DNA of 32,018 bases. It comes from Acanthaster planci (lineage: Eukaryota; Echinodermata; Asteroidea; Valvatida; Acanthasteridae). Location: contig NW_019091413.1 in assembly GCF_001949145.1 (NCBI RefSeq), positions 6,727 through 38,744 of the forward strand, read 5' to 3'. Below, one piece after another: positions 11,510 to 21,119 of the stretch (its first letter is position 1; every line of letters starts with the position of its first letter). A program made the position numbers and the translations under genes. The notes under the pieces were generated by a model. The model saw nothing but the letters and a program-made list of their open reading frames with translations, did not search any database and was not told the DNA's origin.

Positions 11510-12117
11510 GTCTAAGTCGAGGGTTGGCAACAACATGTGTAATGCCAAGAATACTCATTCATTTTTCATTTTTTCTTTACCCACACTGATAAGCCAAAAT
11601 GTATGTGAGTTTACAAAATTAAGAAAAAGATTAACACAATTAAAAAGCCATTAAAGGTAAACACTTTAACAGAAAAATATATAAAGACACTTAAAAACAA
11701 AAAATAAAAATTTCTTTTTACATTAATCTATAAAAACATATTAGTTAAAACAATATAAATATTAAAAAGACAGCCACATCACAAGGAAATGTGCTCAGCT
11801 AAAAAAAATAGAATTAAGGTTAAATTGAAAAAAAAAACAAATGGACGCGATAACTCAAAATTGGGCCTTATAAACTGATTTTGTTTTTCACCTGTAAATT
11901 TCATTATTTGTTTCATTCATGAGTTTCGTCAGGTACGGTATTGCACTGCTGGCATATCTCACCAATCTACACTTAGGTTGATCAAAACGGCACTTTTCTC
12001 TAAGGGTCATTTCATGGCAACTGCTATTATTCTTGGGCATAGTTTTTCGAGCCGCCCATTTATTTCTTTTTCTTTAATTTTAAGCACACAAGTTGAGCAC
12101 CTTTGCCACAGAATAGG
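11510..12117. other. AT-rich, no gene
   Basis: A-rich sequence (about 11580-11860) with many short A runs and no recognised coding sequence. The part near 11930-12110 is less AT-rich but shows no motif. The frames that appear to run from here through the gap exist only because N bases contain no stops. Confidence 0.5.
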
Positions 12118-12237
12118 GGGCACACTTGCCCAAACCTTGCCACACTTGGCATCCTTGGCACGCTTGCCATATAACAAGGGCACACTTGCCCAAAACTTGC
12201 CACACTTGGCATCCTTGGCACGCTTGCCATATAACAA
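12118..12237. repeat. 60-bp tandem repeat (minisatellite edge)
   Basis: Two units of 60 bases (12118-12177 and 12178-12237) differ at a single position. Each unit is built from repeated TTGCC/TTGGC words. The second copy runs directly into the N gap, so the array probably continues and was not resolved by the assembly. Confidence 0.9.
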
Positions 12238-12804
12238 NNNNNNNNNNNNNNNNNNNNNNNNNNNNNNNNNNNNNNNNNNNNNNNNNNNNNNNNNNNNNNN
12301 NNNNNNNNNNNNNNNNNNNNNNNNNNNNNNNNNNNNNNNNNNNNNNNNNNNNNNNNNNNNNNNNNNNNNNNNNNNNNNNNNNNNNNNNNNNNNNNNNNNN
12401 NNNNNNNNNNNNNNNNNNNNNNNNNNNNNNNNNNNNNNNNNNNNNNNNNNNNNNNNNNNNNNNNNNNNNNNNNNNNNNNNNNNNNNNNNNNNNNNNNNNN
12501 NNNNNNNNNNNNNNNNNNNNNNNNNNNNNNNNNNNNNNNNNNNNNNNNNNNNNNNNNNNNNNNNNNNNNNNNNNNNNNNNNNNNNNNNNNNNNNNNNNNN
12601 NNNNNNNNNNNNNNNNNNNNNNNNNNNNNNNNNNNNNNNNNNNNNNNNNNNNNNNNNNNNNNNNNNNNNNNNNNNNNNNNNNNNNNNNNNNNNNNNNNNN
12701 NNNNNNNNNNNNNNNNNNNNNNNNNNNNNNNNNNNNNNNNNNNNNNNNNNNNNNNNNNNNNNNNNNNNNNNNNNNNNNNNNNNNNNNNNNNNNNNNNNNN
12801 NNNN
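12238..12804. other. Assembly gap (567 N)
   Basis: A run of 567 N. The gap begins exactly at a repeat-unit boundary of the 60-bp array, so unresolved tandem repeats are the likely cause. The true length may differ. Confidence 0.98.
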
Positions 12805-13016
12805 CCACTTATCCACCGCGTGTGTCCACCCTTCACAGTTACGGTTGGAAACTAGCCCCATCTGAACAAGTAGGTGCTAGTCACAGTGTTTCAATCTGTC
12901 ACGTGACTTAAACTACTATGCAGATTACCAAAGAGTAAACTTGAAGAAAAATGCTGTGTTTTTCCACTGTTTGCACATACGGTTGAAATAAGCGCCACCA
13001 GAATAAGAGGGTGCTT
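12805..13016 (-). repeat. Possible 3' split direct repeats of the Ngaro element
   Basis: Two related stretches of about 45 bases in the same orientation lie about 150 bases apart: minus strand 13015-12970 (AGCACCCTCTTATTCTGGTG, ending TTTCAACCGTA) and 12875-12830 (AGCACCTACTTGTTCAGATG, ending TTTCCAACCGTA). Ngaro elements end in split direct repeats (B1-A2-B2), and this pair sits where B1 and B2 should be. I could not find the matching A1 copy at the other end, so the assignment is tentative. Confidence 0.4.
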
Positions 13017-13239
13017 GGCGTGTATTCCTTAACATTAAAACAAGAATGATTAACATGCTCAAAACTTAAAACCTTGAAAACTAATTTAGTTGGTCCTTGA
13101 GTATGAAAAGAGGCCCTGCCCGTCGCTCCCAGTGAATTTCTGCCAAACGCGTGATGCATGCCCCAGTACTGGGATGACCGGCAGTGACCACCACCCACCC
13201 GAGAAAACACTTAACAGCCTGCGGTAGTAACTTATCCTT

Positions 13240-13756
13240 TTAATACCCAAATGCTGCTGCAATGCAGTCTCGGAGATTAGCCCGAAACTGGGCATTACCG
13301 GAGTCCAAAAGATGAGCCCCATCGTAATGGAAAAGGGAAAAATCTGACCATTGAAGTTGTGGGTGGTGGAGAACCGATGCATTCATTCGGCAGCTGAGAG
13401 AGTTTTTTCTCTATTTTAGATGGCTGAGTTGCCCCAAAATAACATGCCCAGGGCAGTATGTCTGACCAGAATAAGTGGGCCTCAGGAAACATCGTGCAGC
13501 ATTCTTGCATAAATAAGGCAATGCAATGCTGGCATATTGAGAAAAAATCGGTACCGACCATGTTATTGGTTCCAGTGTGTACTATTAACATAGCTGGGCG
13601 ATGACAGCAGCCCTGCAAGTGCAAAAGTAATTTTGTTACATGACCATAATGGGCTCCCCCTTGACCATTCCAGTGCACTTGCGCCCTACTCCCTGGACTG
13701 GTTGCTGCTCTACGAACAATGGAGTCGCCAATGATCCAAACATCCCCTTTAAACAT
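13240..13756 (-). pseudogene. SGNH/GDSL-type hydrolase of the Ngaro element
   Basis: The minus-strand frame from an ATG at 13756 begins MFKGDVWIIGDSIVRRA; Ser12 in the GDS block is the expected nucleophile. Residues 60-66 read HTGTNNM, the block with the oxyanion-hole Asn (G-x-N). After a frame change near 13385, the last part reads LFHYDGAHLLDSGNAQF (DGAHL at 13309-13323), giving the Asp-x-x-His block, and ends at a TAA at 13240-13242. So all catalytic blocks of an SGNH esterase are visible, split over two frames. The length (about 170 residues) fits a single small SGNH domain. In Ngaro elements such an ORF accompanies the recombinase; its role in retrotransposition is not known. The frameshift makes this copy a pseudogene, unless it is a sequencing error. 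Confidence 0.75.
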
Positions 13757-13817
13757 GGGGAGTGAAACAAGAAATAAATTACATTGTAAGATTTGAGGTG
13801 ATCAAATATTGATTCCC

Positions 13818-14660
13818 TTAAACTGCGGGAAGGTGACAATAAATTAAAAGGCAGATGTAACGCTGTGCTGCATCAGACCACCACCGCCCCATTGCTTTTA
13901 TTTCATCCAGGGAGAACCCCAATGCTGAAGCAGTGGATACAGCGCCAATGCGAAATGAATGTGCGCTAAACGGCAATTCCTCTAGACCCAAAAATGTGAG
14001 CACTTTCTTCAACATGGTGTTACATTGATATTGGGTAAGGGGAGCCCCTTTGAAATGGCAGAAAAATCCGCCAGGTAGTCTTGGTTGAACATGCACAAAA
14101 GATTGCAGTGCATGGACCGGACATATCTCTTCATCTGCTGAACTTACTAATCTAACCACTTGAGGAGGACCCACTTTATTATTCTTTGTGTGCCGTAGAT
14201 TGATCAAGACAGATGCATTAGCCTTTTCCGAGTCGTAAACTTGTACGTCTGAGGCAAGGAGAAGTGAGTTCTGGATGTGGTTCCTTGAAATAGCGGCAAA
14301 CTCGCCAATGCGCATAAATCCGAAAAATGCAGTAAGCAGTGTGACCAAAACATGTCAACAATGGCAATGTGGCAATGCGAGTGGCAAACACCTATCCTTC
14401 AATAAGTTATCTCTGCGACAACCCGGAAGTAGCTTCATAACTAAAAAATCTCTAGTTAGATCTGGCCAACCTTGAATGTTATGATAGTGGCCTACCCCAG
14501 AAACGTATGTAGCAATGGTGGTTGGGGCTAGCCGTTAAAGTGAGAGCCAAGCAATGAATCTCCTCACACTCTCTGGTGAGGCAGGGAGGGGCACGATTGA
14601 ACCATGAGAGCAAAAAGTACAAAATGCATGCCATCCCGTCTGGTAAGTCTTGTGCGTATT
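13818..14660 (-). pseudogene. Tyrosine recombinase (YR) of the Ngaro element
   Basis: The C-terminal catalytic domain is open from 14348 to 13818. It shows FFGFMRIGEF (Arg13, first catalytic Arg), LRHTKNNKVG (catalytic Lys region, 51-60), AHSFRIGAVSTA (His130 and Arg133) and MGRWWSDAAQRYI (Trp156/157 and nucleophile Tyr164). All active-site positions of the tyrosine recombinase family are therefore present. The N-terminal core-binding part lies upstream at about 14350-14660 in other frames, with a recognisable block PDLTRDFLVMKLLPGCRR followed by DRCLPL (the LPIT-like block), so there is at least one frameshift and a stop between the two. Its job is to integrate circular element DNA without target-site duplication. 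The catalytic part is well preserved compared with the rest of the element. Confidence 0.85.
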
Positions 14661-14694
14661 TGAAGCTGACGCTGCAGTTAACAAACGGCTAATC

Positions 14695-15538
14695 TCACCT
14701 TCTATCAAGGTTGGGGATAGGCGTCATTGACCGGTCCTTATGTGAAGCTAACGCACGGAAACAAGCCATCAGGAAATGAGACAGGGAATCTGCAATGTCA
14801 TTGCATATACCTGGGATATGGACTGCCTTACATGTAATATTATACCGCAGACACTGACATACAAACTGCCGCACCAAATGCATTATTTGATTACAACTAG
14901 AGGATTGCTTATTGATAATGTGCACCACTGCCTCATTATCTGTCCAAAAACGCCCCGACTGGTTTGCTAAATAAGGGGCCCAGCAAAGCACTGGGATGAG
15001 ACAGATGATGGATGAAGCGAAAGGAATTGGGTTGCTGTTTAGGCAACAGCCCAATTGGAGAACATTGGAGATTGGGCAAAGGTTGGAGTGTGAAGGGTCT
15101 GGCAATTCTCCCAAGAACAATTTCATTTTGCAATTTTTTAAGGACTATGTCAGACATGTCCAATGCCGACTTAAGGCATTTAGAATCTCTGCAAACTCTA
15201 GGGCCCTGAAAACCAAGAGAAAACCCCTGTGAAAAACCTTCCTCTAACAGAACAGCCGCTTCCCTGTTCGTATATTTCGATAACCATTGCCGAAGCACTT
15301 CTAAGTTAATGGGTGTTGGGGGACGAAAAATGGTGTTTCTATCTGGTTTTCCACCACTGAACTGTTGGCTGCTGTTTGCACCTAGGAGAGCCTCTGGCCC
15401 CTGCACAGGCGGCTGAAATGCCTGCTGCCCACCCACTACAGCCGTCGGTGTGGTCTTAATGTAGCGTGTGTAGATTGTGCCACTGGGCGCAGTGCCTTGT
15501 TTCAGGGGAAAATCATGGGGGGCAGTCCCCACGGCCAC
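14695..15538 (-). pseudogene. RT/RNase H ORF with RT core deleted
   Basis: The frame 15538-14936 carries the region leading into the RT: PINLEVLRQWLSKY, GRIARPFTLQPLPNLQCSPI, GLLPKQQPNSFRFIHHLSHP, as in DIRS/Ngaro elements, where the RT palm should follow. Instead, near 14985-15000, the sequence passes directly, with a change of frame, into the RNase H end: QSGRFWTDNEAVVHIINKQ, RYNITCKAVHIPG and DIADSLSHF (frame 15126-14695). The whole RT palm with the YxDD motif and the first half of RNase H are missing. A short RNase H remnant retains Asp in TDNEAV and Asp in IADSLS. The product would have no polymerase activity. Confidence 0.8.
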
Positions 15539-15562
15539 TCTGCATGACGCTGCTCCATGCCC

Positions 15563-16310
15563 TCAACAGCCACACCGACGGCAGGGCATATCGGCAGAGA
15601 TTCCAACGAGGACCGGTGATGGAATTGAATGAAAAACAGACGGCCTTAATATGTGAGGAGCTTTAGTGACTGCCATGGCAGCATTTGCTGAAGAAAATAA
15701 ACTACCGGCCGCCGCAATTGTGACCCATAGCTCCATATCAATGGCTGCCCATGACTGTGACAGATTTGTTTCCATTCGCAAGCGAAACCGCTCGTCATAG
15801 TTCCGCCATCTCAGCCCTGGGAATTGTACCACTGCAGTGCGAATAATCTCCGCATACTTAAGCAATTCTGAGAACTGGCTTGGATGTGCCACAGAACAGA
15901 CAGCCATATAAACATGAAATGCGCTTGACCATTTTTCATATGAATCAATTTCGCGACTGAGGAGCCACAGGCCGAAAAACAATCTTCTCTTGCTCGACAG
16001 CCATGGTTAACTCTGACTCGCTCGCCATAGAGGCCAGCGCCCTGTTGGCATTGTCACGGTACAATATTGCCATTTCAATATATTGACCATTACAAACCTT
16101 CTCTTTCACTGATGGGGAGACATGGAGATCAATGGGAGCCCCGATGTCTAAAGACTGTAGAAGAGCCAGTCTTGTCATGTCTAGAGCCGACGCGCCGGGT
16201 AAAAGGCTGTTGTTATTGGCCTGAGCAAAGCCAGGACTGGCGGTGTGTGAGGGATGGCTTTCTGCACGAACTACATCCCGATCTGATAACTTCTCTCGTC
16301 TACAAACGCC
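15563..16310 (-). pseudogene. Gag-like ORF of the Ngaro element
   Basis: Minus-strand frame 16178-15945 (open further upstream to about 16300) has VSPSVKEKVCNGQYIEMAIL and ends IVFRPVAPQSRN. The following frame, 15982-15563, continues with IDSYEKWSSAFHVYMAV, LLKYAEIIRTAV, LRWRNYDERFRLRM and SWAAIDMELWV. The order W..AF..Y, Y...I, W..YD..FR, W..ID..LW is the conserved core of the first ORF in DIRS/Ngaro elements, thought to act as a nucleic-acid-binding or capsid-like protein. One frameshift near 15950 splits it. The upstream sequence to 16880 is Pro/Ala/Ser-rich when translated and may be the disordered N-terminus, but stops interrupt it. Confidence 0.65.
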
Positions 16311-17320
16311 AGATTAGAATAAGGGAGGGAAGTATTCATACTAGTCGGGAGCACTTAACCGCTAGCACTCAAAGTATTTGCCCCCCAACACTACTTGGGA
16401 AAAGCACTGACATAAGTACATGTACTTGGGTTAAGCCCTGTACTTGTGCCTATTAAACCGGCAGAAGACCAATTGCTTATACTGCCAATACTACTATTAT
16501 TAACGTCCGCTAGGTTAGGTTGCCATCCACTGAAAGGTCCACTGACCGACTATCACCGACAGCAGCAGGGGGCATACTTGTTACCGTAGGTCCAGCAGCA
16601 GAAACCCAGCTTGATCCCACCACGGCTGGAACTGCGAAACCTGGGCGACCCGTCGACTGGAGCTGATGCTCTCTCTGTGGTGGCCTCTAGCGCTGGCTCT
16701 GCTGTCACTTTCCCATGACGGGGGTGCCCAGGACCGTGGCAATGTCCAGCTGCAGCTGTAGCAGTACGCAACAGGGATAAACGGTGGGCCTGTGTCTTCC
16801 GCCCTCGGATCAAACGGGGCATCGCTGGCTGCTACGAAATGTGACACTACTCCAAGGAGGGCAACCTGGGGACAAGACAATCAGTCCCGGACGTCTCTGG
16901 CAAAAGTCGGCCCCACAAACCTCTACAAGTGGCCAGGGAACAAAGGAAAGCACTCAGGAATATACAGGCGTAAATGTCCGCTCCAAAGTCCAAGACAACC
17001 GAACCAATATTCGGTCTTGAAAGGGAGTTCTCTTGCAGAGCGAATTCCATTTTCATGTGACGGCTTCAAAAAACTAAACCAATGTGGCTTTTTTGGCACA
17101 AAGCTGGCTGTGCATATAGTTATTGTATTCCAATGTACATGTATATCATCCATCTTCCTGGAAGAGGTTACCCACATTAGCGAAGTCATTCCCCTCCTTC
17201 CTCTATAGTCATTCACGGTTATTGGCAAGGGGGTGGCCAGCAGGTGCAACTGGAGGAGATTTATTACTCCTGTCTACATTCCAAACCCCTAGGCGTGATC
17301 AGTCGATGGACAGTACAAAT
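16311..17320 (-). other. Ngaro 5' region and LINE 3' tail
   Basis: No intact ORF. The left part (to about 16880) is probably the decayed 5' end of the Ngaro gag region. The right part (about 16900-17320) should contain the 3' tail of the LINE that continues at 22020 beyond the inserted Harbinger element. The boundary between the two could not be placed. Overlapping frames on both strands here have no recognised domains. Confidence 0.4.
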
Positions 17321-17368
17321 AGAGAGGTTTCGTTGGCATACGGTTAGAGAGACGACAACGTTTATCTC
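17321..17368 (+). repeat. Left terminal inverted repeat of Harbinger
   Basis: Begins AGAGAGGTTTCGTTGGCATA. The first 22 bases are identical to the inverted right end and 42 of 48 match overall. Just inside is a palindrome (17352-17381) whose 13-base arms match at 12 positions around a 4-base loop. It is one of several CGTTTA/TAAACG words between 17358 and 17433. Confidence 0.9.
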
Positions 17369-17476
17369 TAAACGTAGTCGTATACTTGAGCGTTTAGTGT
17401 TGGGTGTTTCGTGGGTGATCCCGGTTACGTTTAGAATGAGCTCTATAGAGGGCGCGTATCGGCGGGGGATTTAAAG

Positions 17477-18537
17477 ATGGCCGCGCCAAATCTCAACTTG
17501 ATTGATTTGGCGATTGAAGACGAAGATGCTGAATTTATTCAACTTCTCCTTGCAAATGCACCTGACTCAAGAAGAAAAGTGACCTACAACCCTGCATGGC
17601 CAAGGTTTAACTTAGCAGAATTGACGGATGATCAGTGCTTGGATAAGTTTCGATTTAAGAAAGATGACATTTATCGCCTGAGTAATTTACTTGGTGTTCC
17701 AGAGAGCATACAACTGAAAAATGCTTCAACTTGCAATGGTATTGACACTGTCTGTGTATTGTTAAGGAGATTTGATCCAAATCGGCTATCAGACCTGGAA
17801 GAATTGTTTGGCAGACCCAAATCAACTCTATCACTGATTATTAACCAGCTTGTTGACTTTCTGTACACTTCTCATCACCATCGCTTCCTGTCCTTGGACA
17901 ACGCATGGCTTGATGCAGCACACCTTCAGCTCTATGCAGACACAATACACAACAAAGGAGCGCCATTGCAAAATTGCATTGGTTTTGTGGATGGAACAGT
18001 TCGTCCAATCTGTAGGCCAACTCGTTATCAGCGAGTTTGCTTTACGGACACAGAAGAATCCATGTACTCAAATTCCAGTCTGTGGTGATACCATGTGGTT
18101 TGATCACACATCTCTATGGCCCAGTAGAGGGACGAAGGCATGACAGTGCACTTCTCCGTATCAGTGGATTGATGGAACAGTTTGAGGCAAGAGATTTCAC
18201 GGATAGGAATTGCATCCCCTATGCACTTTATGGAGACACGGCGTATCCTCTCCCACGCTACCTGATAAGTCCTTTCAGAGGGGCAAACCTGAGAGCTGAA
18301 GAAGAAGAATTTAACACTAGAATGTCATCTGTGGGAGAATGTGTGGAGTGGGAATTTGGAAAGATGTTGAAAATCTTTGCCTTCCTTGACTTTCGCAAGA
18401 ATTTGAAAGTTCTATTGTCCCCAGTTGCCAAGTACTACCTTGTTGGAGGTCTTCTTAATAACTGCCACACTCGTTTGTATGGAAATCAGACAAGCAAGTT
18501 TTCCAACTGGAGCCACCTTCCCTGGAGGACTATCTAG
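17477..18537 (+). pseudogene. PIF/Harbinger (HARBI1-like) transposase, one frameshift
   Basis: Starts at an ATG in good context (AAGATGG) 156 bases inside the left TIR. The first frame (17477-18088) runs through a helical N-terminal region to the first catalytic block IGFVDGT (Asp172, codon 17990-17992). Near 18030-18040 the homology moves to the next frame, consistent with loss of one base in a short T run. It continues LYGHRRIHVLKFQSVVIPCG, then GRRHDSALL, YGDTAYPL (second Asp, codon 18235-18237) and VGECVEWEFGK (catalytic Glu, codon 18346-18348). It ends with a stop at 18535-18537. The combined length of about 350 residues is normal for the family. It would cut and rejoin element ends in the nucleus together with the Myb-like partner encoded opposite. 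All three DDE residues are present; the frameshift is the only obvious lesion. Confidence 0.88.
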
Positions 18538-18540
18538 CGT

Positions 18541-19290
18541 GATATGCATAGCCCTAGTATGCCCAGGCAGTGTTGCTGACCTATCAGCTATCAGATGAAA
18601 TTGCAATTTAAGATCAGACCATTGCTCACTGTTCAAGAAACTGTTGATTTATCAGTTTAATTCACAAAGTTGATCATTTAACAAGTCTAGTCACAAGTGA
18701 CTGGATGATCAGTGATAAAGGAATGCTTGTTGTGGGAGTTAATTTGAATGGCTTGATGAATAGGCTAGCTTGATTTGAGACCGAATGATAAACTTCAATC
18801 CAATGTTTGAACCAAGAGATTCTTCAGATTAAGTGTTGTGTCTTAAATTGCAACAGGGTTGTCATTTGCACAAAATTTGAAATTAACCCAAAACTTTGGA
18901 TACTGAACCTTGTATTTTCTGGCAATCCTTCAAATATGACGTGTAGTCTGTCGTTTGCGGTGTGTACATTATATACCCATGCCTCAATTCTATCTGTGTG
19001 TGGCCAACTACATGTATTAAGTTAAGCCTTTGATGTTAGATTTCCCAAGGATGTCAGTTCTCAATGTACAGGTATAGTTAACTTACATAAACATCCAATG
19101 ATAAATAATTTGATACATGTATATACATTTGGAATATACATATGATTAAATATACCTCGCATGTACATGTTTAAATAATTCCTGGATAAATTAAGTATTA
19201 TTTACAAACATCAACAATAAGATTTGAAAAAAATGAGAGACTGAATATAAAAAATACAATCTGAAATGACCAAAATTACATGTAAACCTT
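18541..19290. other. Intergenic spacer between the two Harbinger genes
   Basis: AT-rich, no coding sequence recognised. It separates the 3' ends of the convergent transposase and Myb-like genes and probably holds their 3' UTRs. Several ACATGTAC palindromes occur near 19010-19170. Confidence 0.6.
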
Positions 19291-19296
19291 GTCTCT

Positions 19297-19302
19297 TTTA
19301 TT
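19297..19302 (-). promoter_or_regulatory. Poly(A) signal of the Myb-like gene
   Basis: TTTATT on the plus strand is AATAAA on the minus strand, 32 bases past the stop codon at 19334, a fitting place for 3' end formation of the Myb/SANT-like transcript. Confidence 0.5.
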
Positions 19303-19333
19303 TACAAGACTTGCATCTCACTGAGCAAACTGT

Positions 19334-20768
19334 TTAGCTCTCCTTATTCTTTCCCTTAATCAATGCCATCATCATCTTAAACATTTCGTTTTCTCTTTCT
19401 AGCCTCAATTCTCTCTCCCTTTTTTCCAACTGAAATTTCTGTTGTTCAAGATCCAGCTTCTCTTGAAGATACTTGATGTAGCTGTCAGTAGTCTCAGTAC
19501 CTGCACGCTTCCTTTTTTGTTGGGTGGTCGCTTTTTTGTTGGGTGGTAGCTTCTTTGTCTGTAAGAAATGAGCCATGAGCAGCATGATCAAGGTGAAGGG
19601 ATGAAGACATGTGAACTACTGCACATGTACTACTGGTCTTTAAATTTAGAAGCTTGGCTAGTGCAAGGTTATTATCCACATGGCATTGTAGATGAGGGGT
19701 ATTATTCCCCATTGTAAATTACAAACCTAAACAAAACAGCTTAAATTTGCAGTAAAAGCTAGTTTTATGATTTTCAAAAATATTGATACAAGTAAAGGCC
19801 AGTCACAGTAAACGATTGATATTTTTGATGTACTTCTCACCTACATTCCCATCAGTATTCATCTTACTGGTCCCAGCGAGGGATTCCATTGCTGCCATTC
19901 GGATTTCTTTTCCTTGAATTTCTTTGGCATGTGTGTCTTTCCCAGATGTTTCCTTGGCTTTCTTCCGCTCCTCATCTAACTCAGCCAGTTCGGTCAACAG
20001 TTGTGCCCTTTCATCATACTCCTAATCCGTTCCAGATCCGAAGAAAATATAGCATTCATGTACTGGTCAAAACTCCTACTGCCACACCATCCCCCCTCCG
20101 AAGCCTTCCTCAAACCTAAATTTTTGTTTACAAACAAATTTGTGGAAACACATATGCATGTAATTTTCTTATTGACTACATATCCGAAGTCAACCATGAA
20201 CTGCTGAAAAATGTGAAAAATCATTCTTAAATGGCAAAAAAGACTGTGCATCAGATTATCCAGGGCAAAAAGTACCCTGGATCTTACTGACTGCATTAAT
20301 GATAAGTGCATTTATTAAGTCTATTGAATGGATAAAAAATATAATTCCATTTTGCCATTTCAAAACACCTACATGTACAAACATGACTCTCTAAAAATGA
20401 TCCCCCAAGATGCCTCAAAGCAGTATGCACCCATTATATCTCTGAATATAATGTCCGAAGACTCTATGGTTATGAAAAACCAAGTTTCACTAAGTTCATG
20501 AAAACAATTTTTAATTTACCAAAATAGATACTTACGCTCTCAATGAATTCATTTCCTGCCTGCGGTGTGCCTCTCGTAGGTGGCAAAGGCGATCCTTACA
20601 TGCTCTCAAAGTGACATAGGCATTTCGTTCTTTCAAGACGTCATTCAACTTTTTGTTTATGGCCTCCCACATTGATTTATTTTGGGGAATGTCGGCAACT
20701 ATCTCCCTTAGCAGGAGTACGTCCAACCCTGGATAAAATCTGATGCTTTTTTTCCTGTCAGATTCCAT
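19334..20768 (-). pseudogene. Myb/SANT-like DNA-binding protein of Harbinger, spliced
   Basis: Exon 1 (20768-20536) starts at an ATG in good context and encodes a trihelix Myb/SANT-like domain: FYPGLDVLLLREIVADIP, MWEAINKKLN, VTLRACKDRLCHLREAHRRQ. It ends at a consensus donor (GC/GTAAGT). A middle exon (about 20030-19841) encodes YDERAQLLTELAELDEERKK and IRMAAMESL and ends at a GTGAGA donor; its left edge was not resolved and an in-frame TAG lies at 20022-20024 just before it. The last exon (19558-19334) follows a TTTCTTACAG acceptor and encodes a charged coiled-coil tail (DSYIKYLQEKLDLEQQK, then RERELRLERENEMFKMM). In this superfamily the protein binds element ends and recruits the transposase. 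The phase of the middle donor does not match the last exon frame, so an indel, perhaps in the 18-bp duplication at about 19513-19550, may have damaged it. Confidence 0.7.
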
Positions 20769-21036
20769 TCTGGAAAAAAAAAGAAATGAAAAGGAGGTTA
20801 AAGTAATTCTTAAGATATTGGTATATAATTCCTGATTTGTCCACGATGTATTTGTCATATAAATGGGTAGGTGTGACCCAGGCCATGACCTCTACATGCA
20901 TAAATTATGTATGTGTTTCTATCCCTAAATCTATGATAAATGTAGAAAAATTATTTTCCATAGCATTTGACAAAGAACTCCACATTTTTCTTTAAAGCAA
21001 CAGCTACAGTTGGTCTTGCAGCTACCCCCCAGCTTT

Positions 21037-21119
21037 TTTTTTTTACTGTTTTCATATCAGAACTGCATGACAATGTATCACATTGTCGTGCAGCTCTGAT
21101 ATGAAAACAGTAAAAAAAA
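21037..21119. repeat. Near-perfect hairpin, 40-bp arms
   Basis: 21037-21076 and 21080-21119 are inverted copies matching at 38 of 40 positions, with a loop of only three bases. The arms begin with a T run and end with an A run. It could be a cruciform, an internal inverted duplication, or the source of a double-stranded RNA if transcribed. Confidence 0.9.

Larger units (their letters stand above)
12805..16880 (-). mobile_element. Ngaro/DIRS-type tyrosine-recombinase retrotransposon, defective
   Basis: In minus-strand order the element holds a gag-like ORF (about 16300-15563), an RT/RNase H ORF with an internal deletion (15538-14695), a tyrosine recombinase (about 14660-13818) and an SGNH hydrolase ORF (13756-13240), then a non-coding 3' end with two related repeats (13016-12805). 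Use of a tyrosine recombinase rather than a DDE integrase defines the DIRS order. The extra SGNH hydrolase ORF is known from Ngaro elements of animals. All ORFs have frameshifts or the deletion, so the copy is not autonomous. The outer limits are approximate: the left end lies at or in the N gap, and the right end somewhere between about 16880 and 17300. Confidence 0.8.

Noticed and set aside
11978-12911. Long open frames (240-295 codons) on both strands across the gap
   Set aside because: They are open only because the 567 N bases contain no stop; the real sequence on either side is a tandem repeat and unrelated DNA.
13086-13210. Extension of the minus-strand frame past the SGNH hydrolase
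   Set aside because: The true hydrolase frame stops at 13240; the longer frame is the shifted one and its tail shows no conserved block.
16067-17250. Several overlapping plus- and minus-strand frames of 65-140 codons
   Set aside because: Those opposite the gag region are shadows; those at 16.8-17.25 kb have no family motif and lie in the LINE tail or Ngaro 5' end.
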